A stretch of 64,000 nt of DNA from Clostridiales bacterium. Lineage in GTDB: Bacteria > Bacillota > Clostridia > Oscillospirales > Oscillospiraceae. Every line of letters starts with the position of its first letter. The first letter of the stretch is position 1. The position numbers were made by a program, and so were the translations under genes. A model generated the notes under the pieces. That model did not search any database, was not told the origin of the DNA, and saw only the letters and a list, made by a program, of their open reading frames with translations. Location of the stretch: positions 45,770-109,769 of the forward strand of contig QALX01000008.1 of assembly GCA_003150485.1 (NCBI GenBank), read 5' to 3'. Positions 35,011 to 44,643 of the stretch are shown here, one piece after another.

Positions 35011-35277
35011 ATGATCCGTAAAGAAGAAAAGACCGCCGTTATCGAGGCCAACAAGACCCACGAAAACGACACCGGTTCCCCCGAAGTCCAGGTTGCCATC
35101 CTGACCGCCCGCATTCAGCAGCTCACCGAGCATCTGAAGATCCACAAGCACGACAACCACAGCCGCCGCGGCCTGCTGAAAATGGTCGGTAAGCGCCGTA
35201 AGCTGCTGGACTATCTGGCCAAGAAGGACATCGAGCGCTATCGTGCCCTCATTGCCAAGCTGGGAATCCGTAAGTAA
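35011..35277 (+). CDS. rpsO: 30S ribosomal protein S15
   Basis: Primary binder of 16S rRNA in the central domain. Seen: 88 aa with [16 protein letters not shown], the [19 protein letters not shown] rRNA-contact segment and the YR..I..LGIRK end. The ATG at 35011 is preceded by AAAGGTGGAG. It is followed by pnp, the typical rpsO-pnp order. Confidence 0.97.
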   Translation: MIRKEEKTAVIEANKTHENDTGSPEVQVAILTARIQQLTEHLKIHKHDNHSRRGLLKMVGKRRKLLDYLAKKDIERYRALIAKLGIRK

Positions 35278-35291
35278 GGTTCTCTCAAAGA

Positions 35292-35319
35292 AAGGGCGGT
35301 GCGGGTCACCGCCCTTATC
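35292..35319 (+). terminator. partial terminator between rpsO and pnp
   Basis: AAGGGCGGTG / CACCGCCCTT stem with a five-base loop, then TTAT. Weak T run; likely leaves read-through into pnp. Confidence 0.6.
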
Positions 35320-35345
35320 TGCGGCCAGAACCGGCAGGAGCCTGT

Positions 35346-35479
35346 GCCCGTTCAGACGGGCGCGGCCCAAGCTGCCGGCGTGTTCGGCACGCCGGCTTCA
35401 CGCTCCGGGGACCAGGGCTTTCGCCTTTTAGCAGTTGAAGATGTGCCCGCGCCGGCGGACCTGCCTTCAAGTGCTAAAG
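35346..35479 (+). promoter_or_regulatory. structured pnp leader with three hairpins
   Basis: Hairpin 1 GCCCG/CGGGC (35346-35361); hairpin 2 GCCGGCGTG/CACGCCGGC with a five-base loop (35374-35396); hairpin 3 TTTAGCAGTTGAAG / CTTCAAGTGCTAAA (35427-35478) enclosing a GC-rich loop, one mismatch in 14. In E. coli the pnp leader stem is the site of RNase III and PNPase autocontrol; this may be analogous. Confidence 0.55.
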
Positions 35480-35519
35480 AGTGACCCTGTCCCCCCGTAT
35501 TTTACAAAGGAGGACATTT

Positions 35520-37664
35520 ATGTCAACAATTATCACCAAACGTCAGTTCCCTGACTACAAAGTTTACGAGATGGACCTGGCCGGCCGCCCCCTGAAGCTG
35601 GAGGTGGGCAAGGTCTGTGAGCTGGCCAACGCCGCCGTGGTGGTCAAGTACGGCGAGACCACCGTCCTCTGTACCGCCACCGCAGCCCCCCGGCCCCGGG
35701 ATGGCATCGACTTCTTCCCCCTGTCCGTGGACTTTGAGGAGAAGCTCTACGCTGTGGGCCGCATCCCCGGCTCCTTTATGCGCCGGGAGGGCCGTCCGGG
35801 CCTCAACGCCATCCTGGCCGCCCGCTGCATCGACCGCCCCATCCGCCCCCTGTTCCCCGGCGACTTCCGCAACGACGTGGCGGTGGTTTGCACCGTCCTG
35901 AGCGTGGACCACGACTGCCAGCCGGAGGTGGCTGCCACCATCGGTACCTCTGCCGCCCTGGCCATCTCGGACATCCCCTGGAATGGCCCGGTGGGCTGCG
36001 TCAACGTGGGCTATGTGGACGGCAAGATTGTCATCAACCCCAACCAGGAACAGCGCCACGTCAGCGATATGCTGACTACCGTGGTGGCCACCGGCGAAAA
36101 GGTGGTCATGATTGAGGCCGGCGCCAACCAGGTGTCCAATGCCGTGATGATGGAGGGCATCGAGGCCGCCTTTGAGGAGACCAAAAAGCAGGTGGCCCTC
36201 ATCAACCAGATGGTTTCCGAGGTGGGTAAGGCCAAGTTCGACTACCCCCACGCCGATTTCAATGAAGAGCTGTTCCAGAAGATTGTGGACTTCGGCATGG
36301 AAGAGGCCAAGGCCGCCATGGACACCGATGATAAGAACGTCCGGGAAGCCCGCTGGAACGTGCTGATTGACCATCTGCACGAGCAGTTCCTGGAAGAGTA
36401 TCCCGACATGGACCAGTACCTGGACGAGATCACCTACAAGTTCCAGAAGAAGATCGTCAAGCAGTGGCTCCTGGAGGGCCACCGGGTAGACGGCCGCGCC
36501 TCCAACGAGATCCGTCCCCTGGGGGCCGAAGTGAGCGTTCTGCCCCGGGTTCACGGCTCCGGCCTGTTCACCCGCGGCCAGACCCAGGTGCTCTCCGTCT
36601 GTACCCTGAACATCCTGTCCATGAGCCAGAAGCTGGACAACATCTGGGAGGACGAGTCCAAGCGCTATATGCACCACTACAACTTCCCCGGCTACTCCGT
36701 GGGCGAGGCCAGAGGCGGCCGCTCCACCAACCGGAGAGAGTACGGCCACGGCGCCTTGGCGGAAAAGGCCCTGCTGCCGGTTCTGCCCTCGGAATCCGAC
36801 TTCCCCTATGCCATCCGTGTGGTCTCTGAGGTGCTGTCCTCCAACGGCTCCACCTCCCAGGGCTCCATCTGCGGCTCCACTTTGGCCCTTATGGACGCCG
36901 GCGTGCCCATCAGCGCCCCGGTGGCCGGCATCTCCTGCGGCCTGATCCAGGACGACAACGGCGGATTCCAGACCTTTATCGACATCCAGGGCGTGGAAGA
37001 CTTCCACGGCGAGATGGACTTCAAGGTGGCCGGTACCAAGAAGGGGATCACCGCCATCCAGATGGACCTGAAGAACGACGGCCTCACCATGCCCATCATT
37101 CGGGAAGCCCTGGAGATGACCTATGATGCCCGCTGCGCCATCCTGGACGAGATCATGCTGCCGGTGATCCCGGAGCCCCGCCCTGAGATCAGCCCCAACG
37201 CCCCCAAGATGATTAAGATGAAGATCCCCACTGACATGATTCGCTCTGTCATCGGTTCCGGCGGCAAGGTGATCCAGAAGATCCAGGCCGACTCCGGCGC
37301 CAAGATCGACATCGAGGAGACCGGCGAGATCTTCATCTCCGCCCCCGATTCCGTCTCCTGCGAGGCCGCCAAGAAGGCCATCGACACCATCGTCTTTGTC
37401 CCCGAGGTGGGCAGCCTATACTACGGTAAGGTGGTGCGCATTCTGAAGTTCGGCGCCTTTGTGGAGCTGGCTCCCGGCAAGGACGGCATGGTCCACATCT
37501 CCAAGTTGGCGGATCACCGGATCGGCCGGGTTGAGGACGCCGTGAACGTGGGTGATATGATCTGGGTCAAGGTCACCGACATCGACGAAAAGGGCCGGGT
37601 CAACCTGAGCCATATCGACGCCATCCGGGAGATCAAGGCCAAGAAGCAGGCCCAGAAGGAATGA
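35520..37664 (+). CDS. pnp: polyribonucleotide nucleotidyltransferase (PNPase)
   Basis: 3'-to-5' phosphorolytic exoribonuclease of the RNA decay machinery. Seen: two RNase PH domains (about 10-225 and 320-550; catalytic-core SGSTSQGSICG-like region SNGSTSQGS), a KH domain (IRSVIGSGGKVIQ, about 565-577) and a C-terminal S1 domain (YYGKVVRILKFGAFVE...GMVHISKL). 714 aa. The start at 35520 follows AAAGGAGG at six bases; the in-frame upstream codons belong to the leader. Confidence 0.97.
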   Translation: MSTIITKRQFPDYKVYEMDLAGRPLKLEVGKVCELANAAVVVKYGETTVLCTATAAPRPRDGIDFFPLSVDFEEKLYAVGRIPGSFMRREGRPGLNAILAARCIDRPIRPLFPGDFRNDVAVVCTVLSVDHDCQPEVAATIGTSAALAISDIPWNGPVGCVNVGYVDGKIVINPNQEQRHVSDMLTTVVATGEKVVMIEAGANQVSNAVMMEGIEAAFEETKKQVALINQMVSEVGKAKFDYPHADFNEELFQKIVDFGMEEAKAAMDTDDKNVREARWNVLIDHLHEQFLEEYPDMDQYLDEITYKFQKKIVKQWLLEGHRVDGRASNEIRPLGAEVSVLPRVHGSGLFTRGQTQVLSVCTLNILSMSQKLDNIWEDESKRYMHHYNFPGYSVGEARGGRSTNRREYGHGALAEKALLPVLPSESDFPYAIRVVSEVLSSNGSTSQGSICGSTLALMDAGVPISAPVAGISCGLIQDDNGGFQTFIDIQGVEDFHGEMDFKVAGTKKGITAIQMDLKNDGLTMPIIREALEMTYDARCAILDEIMLPVIPEPRPEISPNAPKMIKMKIPTDMIRSVIGSGGKVIQKIQADSGAKIDIEETGEIFISAPDSVSCEAAKKAIDTIVFVPEVGSLYYGKVVRILKFGAFVELAPGKDGMVHISKLADHRIGRVEDAVNVGDMIWVKVTDIDEKGRVNLSHIDAIREIKAKKQAQKE

Positions 37665-37698
37665 CCAGCTGAAACAGAAGTAGAAATAGAACGAAAAT

Positions 37699-37744
37699 CT
37701 GCCCGGGCGGACCCAGTGGAATCCACTGTCCTTCCGGGCAGTTT
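37699..37744 (+). terminator. terminator-like compound hairpin after pnp
   Basis: Outer arms CTGCCCG / CGGGCAG with an inner AGTGGA / TCCACT stem, then TTT. Confidence 0.5.
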
Positions 37745-37818
37745 CCAACAGAACACGGCCTGGCGCCGGAGCGTTTCGCTCTGCTTCCAGCCGGGCCGGG
37801 AAGGAGTGCATGGAATAG

Positions 37819-39072
37819 ATGCTAGACTGCAATCAGATTACCCTGCCCAACGGGGTGCGCATCCTCACCGAGCATGTTCCCGCCGTCAGCAGTGCGGCAC
37901 TGGGTATCTGGGTGAACACCGGCTCCCGGGAGGAGAAGGCCAGCGAGAACGGCGCCGCCCACTTCATTGAGCACATGCTGTTCAAGGGGACCAGTCAGTA
38001 CTGTGCCCGGGAGATGGCCCAGCGGATGGACGCCATCGGCGGCCAGGTCAACGCGTTCACCACCAAGGAGTGTACCTGCTTCTACGCCCGGGCTTTGAAC
38101 AGCCATCTGCGGGAGGCGGCGGACATCCTGTGCGGCATGTTTTTCGACGCCAAGTTCGCCGAGGAGGACGTACAGACCGAGCGGGGCGTGATTCTGGAGG
38201 AGATCGGCATGTACGCCGACGACCCAGCCGACCTGGTGATGGAGCGGATGTCTGCGGTGATCTACAAGGGCAGCGCCCTGGCCCGGCCCATCCTGGGGAA
38301 AAAGTCCACCCTGGAGAAGATGAGCGGGACATGGCTGCGGGAGTACAAGCGGACCCACTATCTGCCCGACCGGGTGGTGGTGTCCCTGGCCGGCAGCTTT
38401 GAGGACAGCTTTGTAGAGGAGCTCAAGGAGCGGTTCTCCGGCATGGAGCCGGGCCAGCTGGGCAAGAGCAAGGCGGTTGTCTATCATCCCGCCCTGACCT
38501 TGAAGCGGAAGGCTACGGAACAGAACCATCTGCTGCTGGCGTTCCCCTCGATCTCCGATGTGGACCCCCGGCGGTTTGCCATGCAGCTGCTGTCCTCCAT
38601 CCTGGGGGGCGGCATGTCTTCCCGGCTCTTCCAGGAGGTCCGGGAGCGCCAGGGACTGTGCTATAATATTTACACCTACGGCGCCGGCTATCAGGAGATC
38701 GGCACGTTTCACATCTACGCCGCCCTGGGCAAGGAGACGGAACAGCAGGCTCTGGCCGCCATCCGTCAGGCGGTGGAGCGGTTTGCGGAGGAGGGCGTCT
38801 CTCAGGCTGAGCTGGACCGGGTCCGGGAGCTGGCCAAGGCCAACGTGCTGATGGGGCTGGAGTCCACCACCGCCCGGATGAACCATATGGCGCGCTCCGC
38901 CCTGCGCCAGGAGCCGGTGCGCAACGAGGAGGAGATCATCGCCGCCTACGATTCCGTGACGGCAGAGCAGATTCGGGAGCTGGCCCAGGAGACCTTCCAA
39001 TGGGACCAGTGCTCCTTCTCTGCCGTCGGCAAGGTGGACGCCGAGGAAGCCTATCGCAGCGTTCTGGGGTGA
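37819..39072 (+). CDS. M16-family zinc peptidase
   Basis: Pitrilysin/insulinase-type protease similar to the YmxG/MlpA group that often follows pnp in Firmicutes. Seen: inverted zinc motif HFIEH (H48, E51, H52) with the downstream glutamate in ERGVILEEI, and the second, inactive-like M16 domain (about 185-400) containing the R/Y pair in RLFQEVRERQGLCYNIY. 417 aa. The start has AAGGAG 12 bases upstream. Confidence 0.92.
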   Translation: MLDCNQITLPNGVRILTEHVPAVSSAALGIWVNTGSREEKASENGAAHFIEHMLFKGTSQYCAREMAQRMDAIGGQVNAFTTKECTCFYARALNSHLREAADILCGMFFDAKFAEEDVQTERGVILEEIGMYADDPADLVMERMSAVIYKGSALARPILGKKSTLEKMSGTWLREYKRTHYLPDRVVVSLAGSFEDSFVEELKERFSGMEPGQLGKSKAVVYHPALTLKRKATEQNHLLLAFPSISDVDPRRFAMQLLSSILGGGMSSRLFQEVRERQGLCYNIYTYGAGYQEIGTFHIYAALGKETEQQALAAIRQAVERFAEEGVSQAELDRVRELAKANVLMGLESTTARMNHMARSALRQEPVRNEEEIIAAYDSVTAEQIRELAQETFQWDQCSFSAVGKVDAEEAYRSVLG

Positions 39073-39553
39073 CGCCAGGGGGCTTTGCCCCGCAGCGTAA
39101 AGCAAACGTGCCGGGGGCACGTTTGCAGCGTAGGCTGTGCCCGTCTTAACGGGCACAGGGAACGTATCAGGAACGCATATATGTAATTTCCAGGGAACCC
39201 CCTGCGAGGGTTCCCTACGACCAAACAGAGTTTGCTCTACCCTCCTGCGCTTTTGGTATCATAGGGAGTTTCGCACTCTGCGGAGTGCGCCCAAGGGCTT
39301 TGCCCTTGGAACCCACAATCCTTTTGCACTCTGCGTAAGTTCGACTTAACCAAATCAGAGATTTGGAGTCTCACTTAAAAAGGCTTGACCGAAAACTTTC
39401 TTCTTCCTAAACCCGAAACGCCGATGATAATCGGCGTTTCACCCACGTTCGATGAATGGGCGAAGCGAAAAAAGTTTTTTGTCCCTTTTTTTCAAAAAAG
39501 GGGCGGGATGCAAGGGCAGAGCCCTTACCGGGGTCCAGGGGCAGAGCCCCTGG
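39073..39553. repeat. mosaic palindromic intergenic repeat, copy D
   Basis: Starts after the M16 peptidase stop. It contains GCAAACGTGCC/GGGCACGTTTGC, GTGCCCGTCTTAACGGGCAC, the AACGCATATATGT remnant of the ACGCATATGCGT module, CGCACTCTGCGGAGTGCG, CCAAGGGCTTTGCCCTTGG, CCAAATCAGAGATTTGG (39350-39366), CGCCGATGATAATCGGCG, a TTTTTTTCAAAAAAGGGG hairpin and CCAGGGGCAGAGCCCCTGG at its end. Module order and orientation differ from copies A and C. Confidence 0.85.
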
Positions 39554-39566
39554 AAGCGTGTTCCGC

Positions 39567-39595
39567 TTGAAATTATGGGAATAACGGGGTAAAAT
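39567..39595 (+). promoter_or_regulatory. sigma-A promoter for the Rrf2 regulator
   Basis: TTGAAA, 17 bp, TAAAAT, directly after repeat copy D. Confidence 0.65.
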
Positions 39596-39637
39596 AGGAA
39601 AAGAGCGTAAGCTGTGTCAAAGGAGGCAGAGAAGGAG

Positions 39638-40069
39638 ATGCGGGTATCTACAAAAGGGCGCTATGCGCTGCAGGTCATGCTGTATCTGGCACAGCATGAC
39701 AGGGGCGCATTCATTCCACTGAAGGCAATCTCTCAGAGTCAGGGCATCACGGTAAAATACCTGGAGCAGATCATTCCACCCCTGAATCGGGCCGGATATC
39801 TCCACAGTGCCCGGGGAAATAACGGCGGCTACCGGCTGGCCCGGCGGCCGGAGGAGTACATAGTGGGCGACATCATCCGAGTCAGCGAGGGAAGCCTGGC
39901 GCCGCTGGCCTGCCTGGAGGACACGGAGAACGGCTGTGGACGGCAGAGCTGCTGCCAGGCCCGGCAGTTCTGGGCCGGGCTGGACCGGGCAATCCGAGAC
40001 TACGTGGATTCGGTGACCCTGGCCGACGTCATGGCCTACCGCCCGGAGGAGACGCCGGAGAAGGAATAA
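39638..40069 (+). CDS. Rrf2-family transcriptional regulator
   Basis: 143-aa winged-helix regulator of the IscR/CymR/NsrR family. Seen: MRVSTKGRYALQVMLYLA start, the helix-turn-helix (ISQSQGITVKYLEQII), the wing (GNNGGYRLAR), and C-terminal cysteines C92, C100, C105 and C106 suited to an Fe-S cluster like IscR. A sulfur-sensing CymR role is less likely because CymR lacks such cysteines. No isc/suf genes are adjacent; targets unknown. The start follows AAAGGAGG. Confidence 0.9.
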   Translation: MRVSTKGRYALQVMLYLAQHDRGAFIPLKAISQSQGITVKYLEQIIPPLNRAGYLHSARGNNGGYRLARRPEEYIVGDIIRVSEGSLAPLACLEDTENGCGRQSCCQARQFWAGLDRAIRDYVDSVTLADVMAYRPEETPEKE

Positions 40070-40089
40070 AGCGCGTACCAGTTCCGTAC

Positions 40090-40125
40090 ACCGCCTGGAG
40101 AGGCAAGCTTCTCCAGGCGGTTTTT
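40090..40125 (+). terminator. intrinsic terminator after the Rrf2 gene
   Basis: ACCGCCTGGAGA / TCTCCAGGCGGT perfect 12-bp stem, then TTTTT. Confidence 0.9.
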
Positions 40126-40218
40126 GCGCAGGAGGGTAAAATCGGCCAAAAGTGAGGGGAAAATACCGGCGGTCATTGAGCAGTTTCCCTATTTCCGGAA
40201 AAATATTGGAGAAAACGG

Positions 40219-40247
40219 TTTACAAAATCGCTTTACTCTGGTAAAAT
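40219..40247 (+). promoter_or_regulatory. sigma-A promoter of gdhA, with ~180-nt leader
   Basis: TTTACA, 17 bp, TAAAAT. The leader to 40431 is long and has an AACGGAGCGC/GCG...CCGTT foldback at about 40354-40391, see finding. Confidence 0.65.
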
Positions 40248-40425
40248 AATTTTGCAATTTACAGCTTGAGACGTTGCAAAGAAAAAGGGCTTATCTGACA
40301 AAAAACCGTCTTTAAAGGTGGATAACGCAACGAGATGAAAGAAGTGTTGCAAAAACGGAGCGCGGTGCAAGTTCTCCTGCGGACCCCGTTCTCTGTGCGT
40401 CTCTACGAATTTCAAAAGAGGATGA

Positions 40426-41769
<1,344 letters not shown>

Positions 41770-41802
41770 TCTCCATTCCGTGTGACAGTGAAATAAGAAA
41801 TT

Positions 41803-41853
41803 GCGGCAACGGCGCTGCGTGAGGATTCTTGCGGCGCGGTTGCCGCTTTTTTT
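41803..41853 (+). terminator. intrinsic terminator after gdhA
   Basis: GCGGCAACGGCGC / GCGCGGTTGCCGC stem, then TTTTTTT. Confidence 0.85.
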
Positions 41854-41900
41854 GCGCCCATTTTGCACTTTTTCGCGGCGGCGGGCGGCGGAAAACGCTG

Positions 41901-41936
41901 AAAAACCAGCGGCAGCCTATGGGCTGCCGCTGGTTG
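41901..41936 (-). terminator. terminator of the fatty-acid operon
   Basis: 13-bp perfect stem AACCAGCGGCAGC / GCTGCCGCTGGTT; read on the minus strand it ends in TTTTT right after the TetR gene stop. Confidence 0.85.
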
Positions 41937-41939
41937 CGT

Positions 41940-42506
41940 TTATGGGTGGTATCCGTCGCCGATGTCGAACTCCCGGCTGATGATCATCTCAGCGTAATCG
42001 TAGCTCTTCTGGCAGTTTTCGATCTCGCCGTTGTCGATCATCAGGGCCGCGCCGTAGATAATGGAGCGGACCACGAAGGTCTTGTAGGTTTCCACGTCCT
42101 TGGGCATATGTACCTGGTCGCAGTAGGCCCGGATCAGCCCCTGGGTCCGGGCGCTGAGTTGGCTCTTGGACTGGGTGAACCGGTTGCCGAAGTCGCTGTC
42201 CTTCATCATAATGATGGAGCGGACGTGGGGGTGATCCACCAGAAAGTGGATGTAGGCCATGCTGGTGGCGATCAGCTGCTGGCGCACGTCCCCCGGGGTC
42301 GCCCGGAGCACTTCCTCATGGCGCCAGGCCCACAGGTCGTTGATATATTCGATGACGGCCAGGAGAAAGGCCTCCTTGTCCTTGAAGTGCCGGTAAGGGG
42401 CGGCGCAGGACACCCCGCAGGAGGACGCCACCCGCCGGAGGGAGAAGTTCTGTACGCCGTTTTTACCCAACTCTTCAATGCCGGCCTGAATCAGTAGTTG
42501 TTTCAT
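41940..42506 (-). CDS. TetR-family regulator, last gene of the fatty-acid operon
   Basis: 188-aa one-component repressor. Seen: N-terminal HTH (SLRRVASSCGVSCAAPYRHF, with the YRHFKDKEAF signature) and a C-terminal ligand-binding half with no recognisable subfamily motif. The best ribosome-binding site (AAGAGG) is before the ATG at 42506; the two upstream ATGs (42536, 42563) are possible, the last overlapping the thioesterase stop. As the last gene of the acpP-fab-acc operon, it is a natural candidate for feedback control of the tandem operator at 53825-53858, probably sensing an acyl-CoA or acyl-ACP. This is inference. Confidence 0.8.
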   Translation of the reverse strand: MKQLLIQAGIEELGKNGVQNFSLRRVASSCGVSCAAPYRHFKDKEAFLLAVIEYINDLWAWRHEEVLRATPGDVRQQLIATSMAYIHFLVDHPHVRSIIMMKDSDFGNRFTQSKSQLSARTQGLIRAYCDQVHMPKDVETYKTFVVRSIIYGAALMIDNGEIENCQKSYDYAEMIISREFDIGDGYHP

Positions 42507-42559
42507 TGTACCCTCTTCATAACGGTTCTGTGTCATGGTTTCCCGCTCATCCCCGGCAG

Positions 42560-43000
42560 TCATGCGTCGGAGTCGGAGTCGCCGGGCAGCATAATCCGGC
42601 CCAGGGCGGCGCTGACAGAGGGGTACTTCCGCTTGATGTTGATGGGCATCATCTCCCGGTTGACAAAGCAGTGGCGGGTCTCGCCGGTGGCTAGCAGGAC
42701 CTGATCCTCCGCCCGGTAGACCCGGTAGAAGAAGGAGAGACGTACGCCGTTGAAGGCGCCGGGGCTGACCTGGATGGAAAAGGTGTCGCCAAAGCGGGCG
42801 GGCTTTTCGTTGACGCAGGAATAGCCCAGAATGGCGGTGAAGATGCCCATCTGTTCCAGCTCGGCGTAGTCCAGATGGGCCTGCCGGAGCAGGTTGGTCC
42901 GGGCCTCCTCGAACCAGCGCACGTAGTTGGAGTGGTGGACAATGCCCATCTGGTCGGTTTCATAGTAGTTGACTGGACGCTGATAGGGTTTGAAATGCAT
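42560..43000 (-). CDS. YbgC/4HBT-type acyl-CoA or acyl-ACP thioesterase
   Basis: 146-aa hot-dog fold hydrolase. Seen: the YETDQMGIVHHSNYVRWFEEAR motif of the 4-hydroxybenzoyl-CoA thioesterase class (split here as ETDQMGIVHHSNY, residues 11-24, with the catalytic Asp), followed by a typical beta sheet. I start at the ATG at 43000, about 12 bases after AAAGGAG; the ATG at 43012 abuts that site. The ligase stop is 18 bp upstream. In this operon it could release fatty acids or acyl groups from ACP/CoA. Confidence 0.85.
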   Translation of the reverse strand: MHFKPYQRPVNYYETDQMGIVHHSNYVRWFEEARTNLLRQAHLDYAELEQMGIFTAILGYSCVNEKPARFGDTFSIQVSPGAFNGVRLSFFYRVYRAEDQVLLATGETRHCFVNREMMPINIKRKYPSVSAALGRIMLPGDSDSDA

Positions 43001-43017
43001 GGTTTCAGCCATCTCCT

Positions 43018-44640
43018 TTAAAAACGGTCTAATAGGCCGGCTTCTTTGTCCTTCAGGGCCTGTTCCTTCATCCGGTAGTGAAGCTTTTTGCCGGTGGCGT
43101 TGTAGGGAAGCTCCTGGACAAAGCGGTAATATTTGGGGCACTTGTAGGTGGAGAGCATGGGGTGTCCGGCGCAGTAGTTGAGCATATCCTGTACCGTCAG
43201 GGTGTTGTCGGCGGGGATCAGGTAGGCCACCACCGCCTCGCCCCGGGTCTTGTCCGGGACGCTGGTGACAATGCAGTCGGATACCCGGGGGTTTTGCTGA
43301 AGCACTTCCTCAATCTGAACCGGGTAGATGTTCTCCCCGGCGGAGATGATCATGTCGTCCTTCCGGCCCACCACGTGGATATACTGATTTTCATCCCAGG
43401 TGCCCAGGTCGCCAGTGTAGAGGAAGCCGTTGTAAAAGCGCTTCTCGGTCTCCGGCTCGTTGTTGTAGTAGCAGTAGGCGGACTTGGCCGGGGATTTGAT
43501 GATGATCTCGCCCACCTCCTGGTTGTCCTGGGCCACCAGCTCCCAGGGCTCCGCCTTCCGGTCTTCGTGGGCCTTTACCACCAGCACCTCGTCATCGGTG
43601 CAGGCCCGACCGGCGCTGCCCGCCATGTTCGGCAGGTCGTAGGGACGCAGGAAGGAGTTCCAGAAGGACTCTGTGGTGCCGTAGCCGTTGAAGATGTTGG
43701 GGGTCAGGGTGGACTGGAAGTGGATGCAGGCCTTTTTGTCCAGGGGGCTGCCCATGGTGACGATGCCCTTCAGGGAGGACAGGTCTACCGGGTCCCGCTC
43801 CTGGACCCGGGCCAGCATGGCCAGAACCGAGGGCACGCCGATGAGGAAGGTGATGTGGTACTGCTGGGCGTACTTGAGGCAGATCTTGGGGTTGAATACC
43901 CGCAGGATGATGACCTCGCCCCCGGCGTACAGGGTGGGGGTGGGTCCGCCCGAGTGGATGCCGCCCCGGTGGAACCAGGGGGTCATGTTCATGGTCCGGT
44001 CGGTGCTGTTGAGGGGGAAGTGCATCATCACGTCGTGAGCGGTGAGCACCTCGTTGATGTTGTTCACCGGCACGCCGCGGGGCCGGCCGGTGGTGCCGGA
44101 GGTGTACAGCCGGAGCACCTCGTCGTAGATGTGGCACTCCGGGGCCTCGGGCTCGCTGTCGGGCTGGTCCTGGACGTAGCCCTCGTAGCGGTCGCCGGCG
44201 CAGACGCACACTGCGGGCTTCCAGGCGGAGAGCTCCAAGGCACGCTCCACCTTGGGGGCGAATTCGGCGTCGTAGAGGAACACCTTCGGTTTGCTGTCCT
44301 CCAGGACGATGGCGATCTCACCCGGCGCGAAGTTGTAGTTGATGGGGCAGCCGATGGCGCCGACCTTCTGGGTGGCCACGTAGCAGAAGACGAAGGCGGG
44401 ACTGTTGTAGAGCATATACATGACCACGTCATTTTTGCCCACGCCATCCGCCTGCAAGCGGTGGGCCAGCCGGTTGGCCTCGCCGTTGAGCTGCTGATAG
44501 GTCCAGCTGCGCCCGGCCAGGGGGTCGGTCAGAGCCCGGCTGTTGGGGAACCGCCGGACGTTGCGGGAGAATCCGTTGATCCAGGTAAATTCGTGCTCGA
44601 AGCAGGAGCGGAACATGGTGGTGTCGTAGGTAAATTCCAT
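43018..44640 (-). CDS. AMP-forming acyl-CoA/acyl-ACP ligase
   Basis: 540-aa member of the ANL superfamily, activating a carboxylic acid as acyl-AMP and then thioester. Seen: P-loop TSGTTGRPRGVP (about 177-188), A5 motif NGYGTTES, the hinge region YTGDLGTWDENQYIHVVGRKDD (split at GRKDDMIISAGENIYP), and a C-terminal catalytic lysine in NATGKKLHYR. It has no fused carrier domain. It lies 3 bp from the upstream ketosynthase stop, so it is in the same transcript. Substrate unknown; medium/long-chain fatty acid is the simplest guess. Confidence 0.88.
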   Translation of the reverse strand: MEFTYDTTMFRSCFEHEFTWINGFSRNVRRFPNSRALTDPLAGRSWTYQQLNGEANRLAHRLQADGVGKNDVVMYMLYNSPAFVFCYVATQKVGAIGCPINYNFAPGEIAIVLEDSKPKVFLYDAEFAPKVERALELSAWKPAVCVCAGDRYEGYVQDQPDSEPEAPECHIYDEVLRLYTSGTTGRPRGVPVNNINEVLTAHDVMMHFPLNSTDRTMNMTPWFHRGGIHSGGPTPTLYAGGEVIILRVFNPKICLKYAQQYHITFLIGVPSVLAMLARVQERDPVDLSSLKGIVTMGSPLDKKACIHFQSTLTPNIFNGYGTTESFWNSFLRPYDLPNMAGSAGRACTDDEVLVVKAHEDRKAEPWELVAQDNQEVGEIIIKSPAKSAYCYYNNEPETEKRFYNGFLYTGDLGTWDENQYIHVVGRKDDMIISAGENIYPVQIEEVLQQNPRVSDCIVTSVPDKTRGEAVVAYLIPADNTLTVQDMLNYCAGHPMLSTYKCPKYYRFVQELPYNATGKKLHYRMKEQALKDKEAGLLDRF

Positions 44641-44643
44641 AGC

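Noticed and set aside
35523..37007. 494-codon minus-strand frame opposite pnp
   Set aside because: Shadow of pnp, with no ribosome-binding site or conserved motif.
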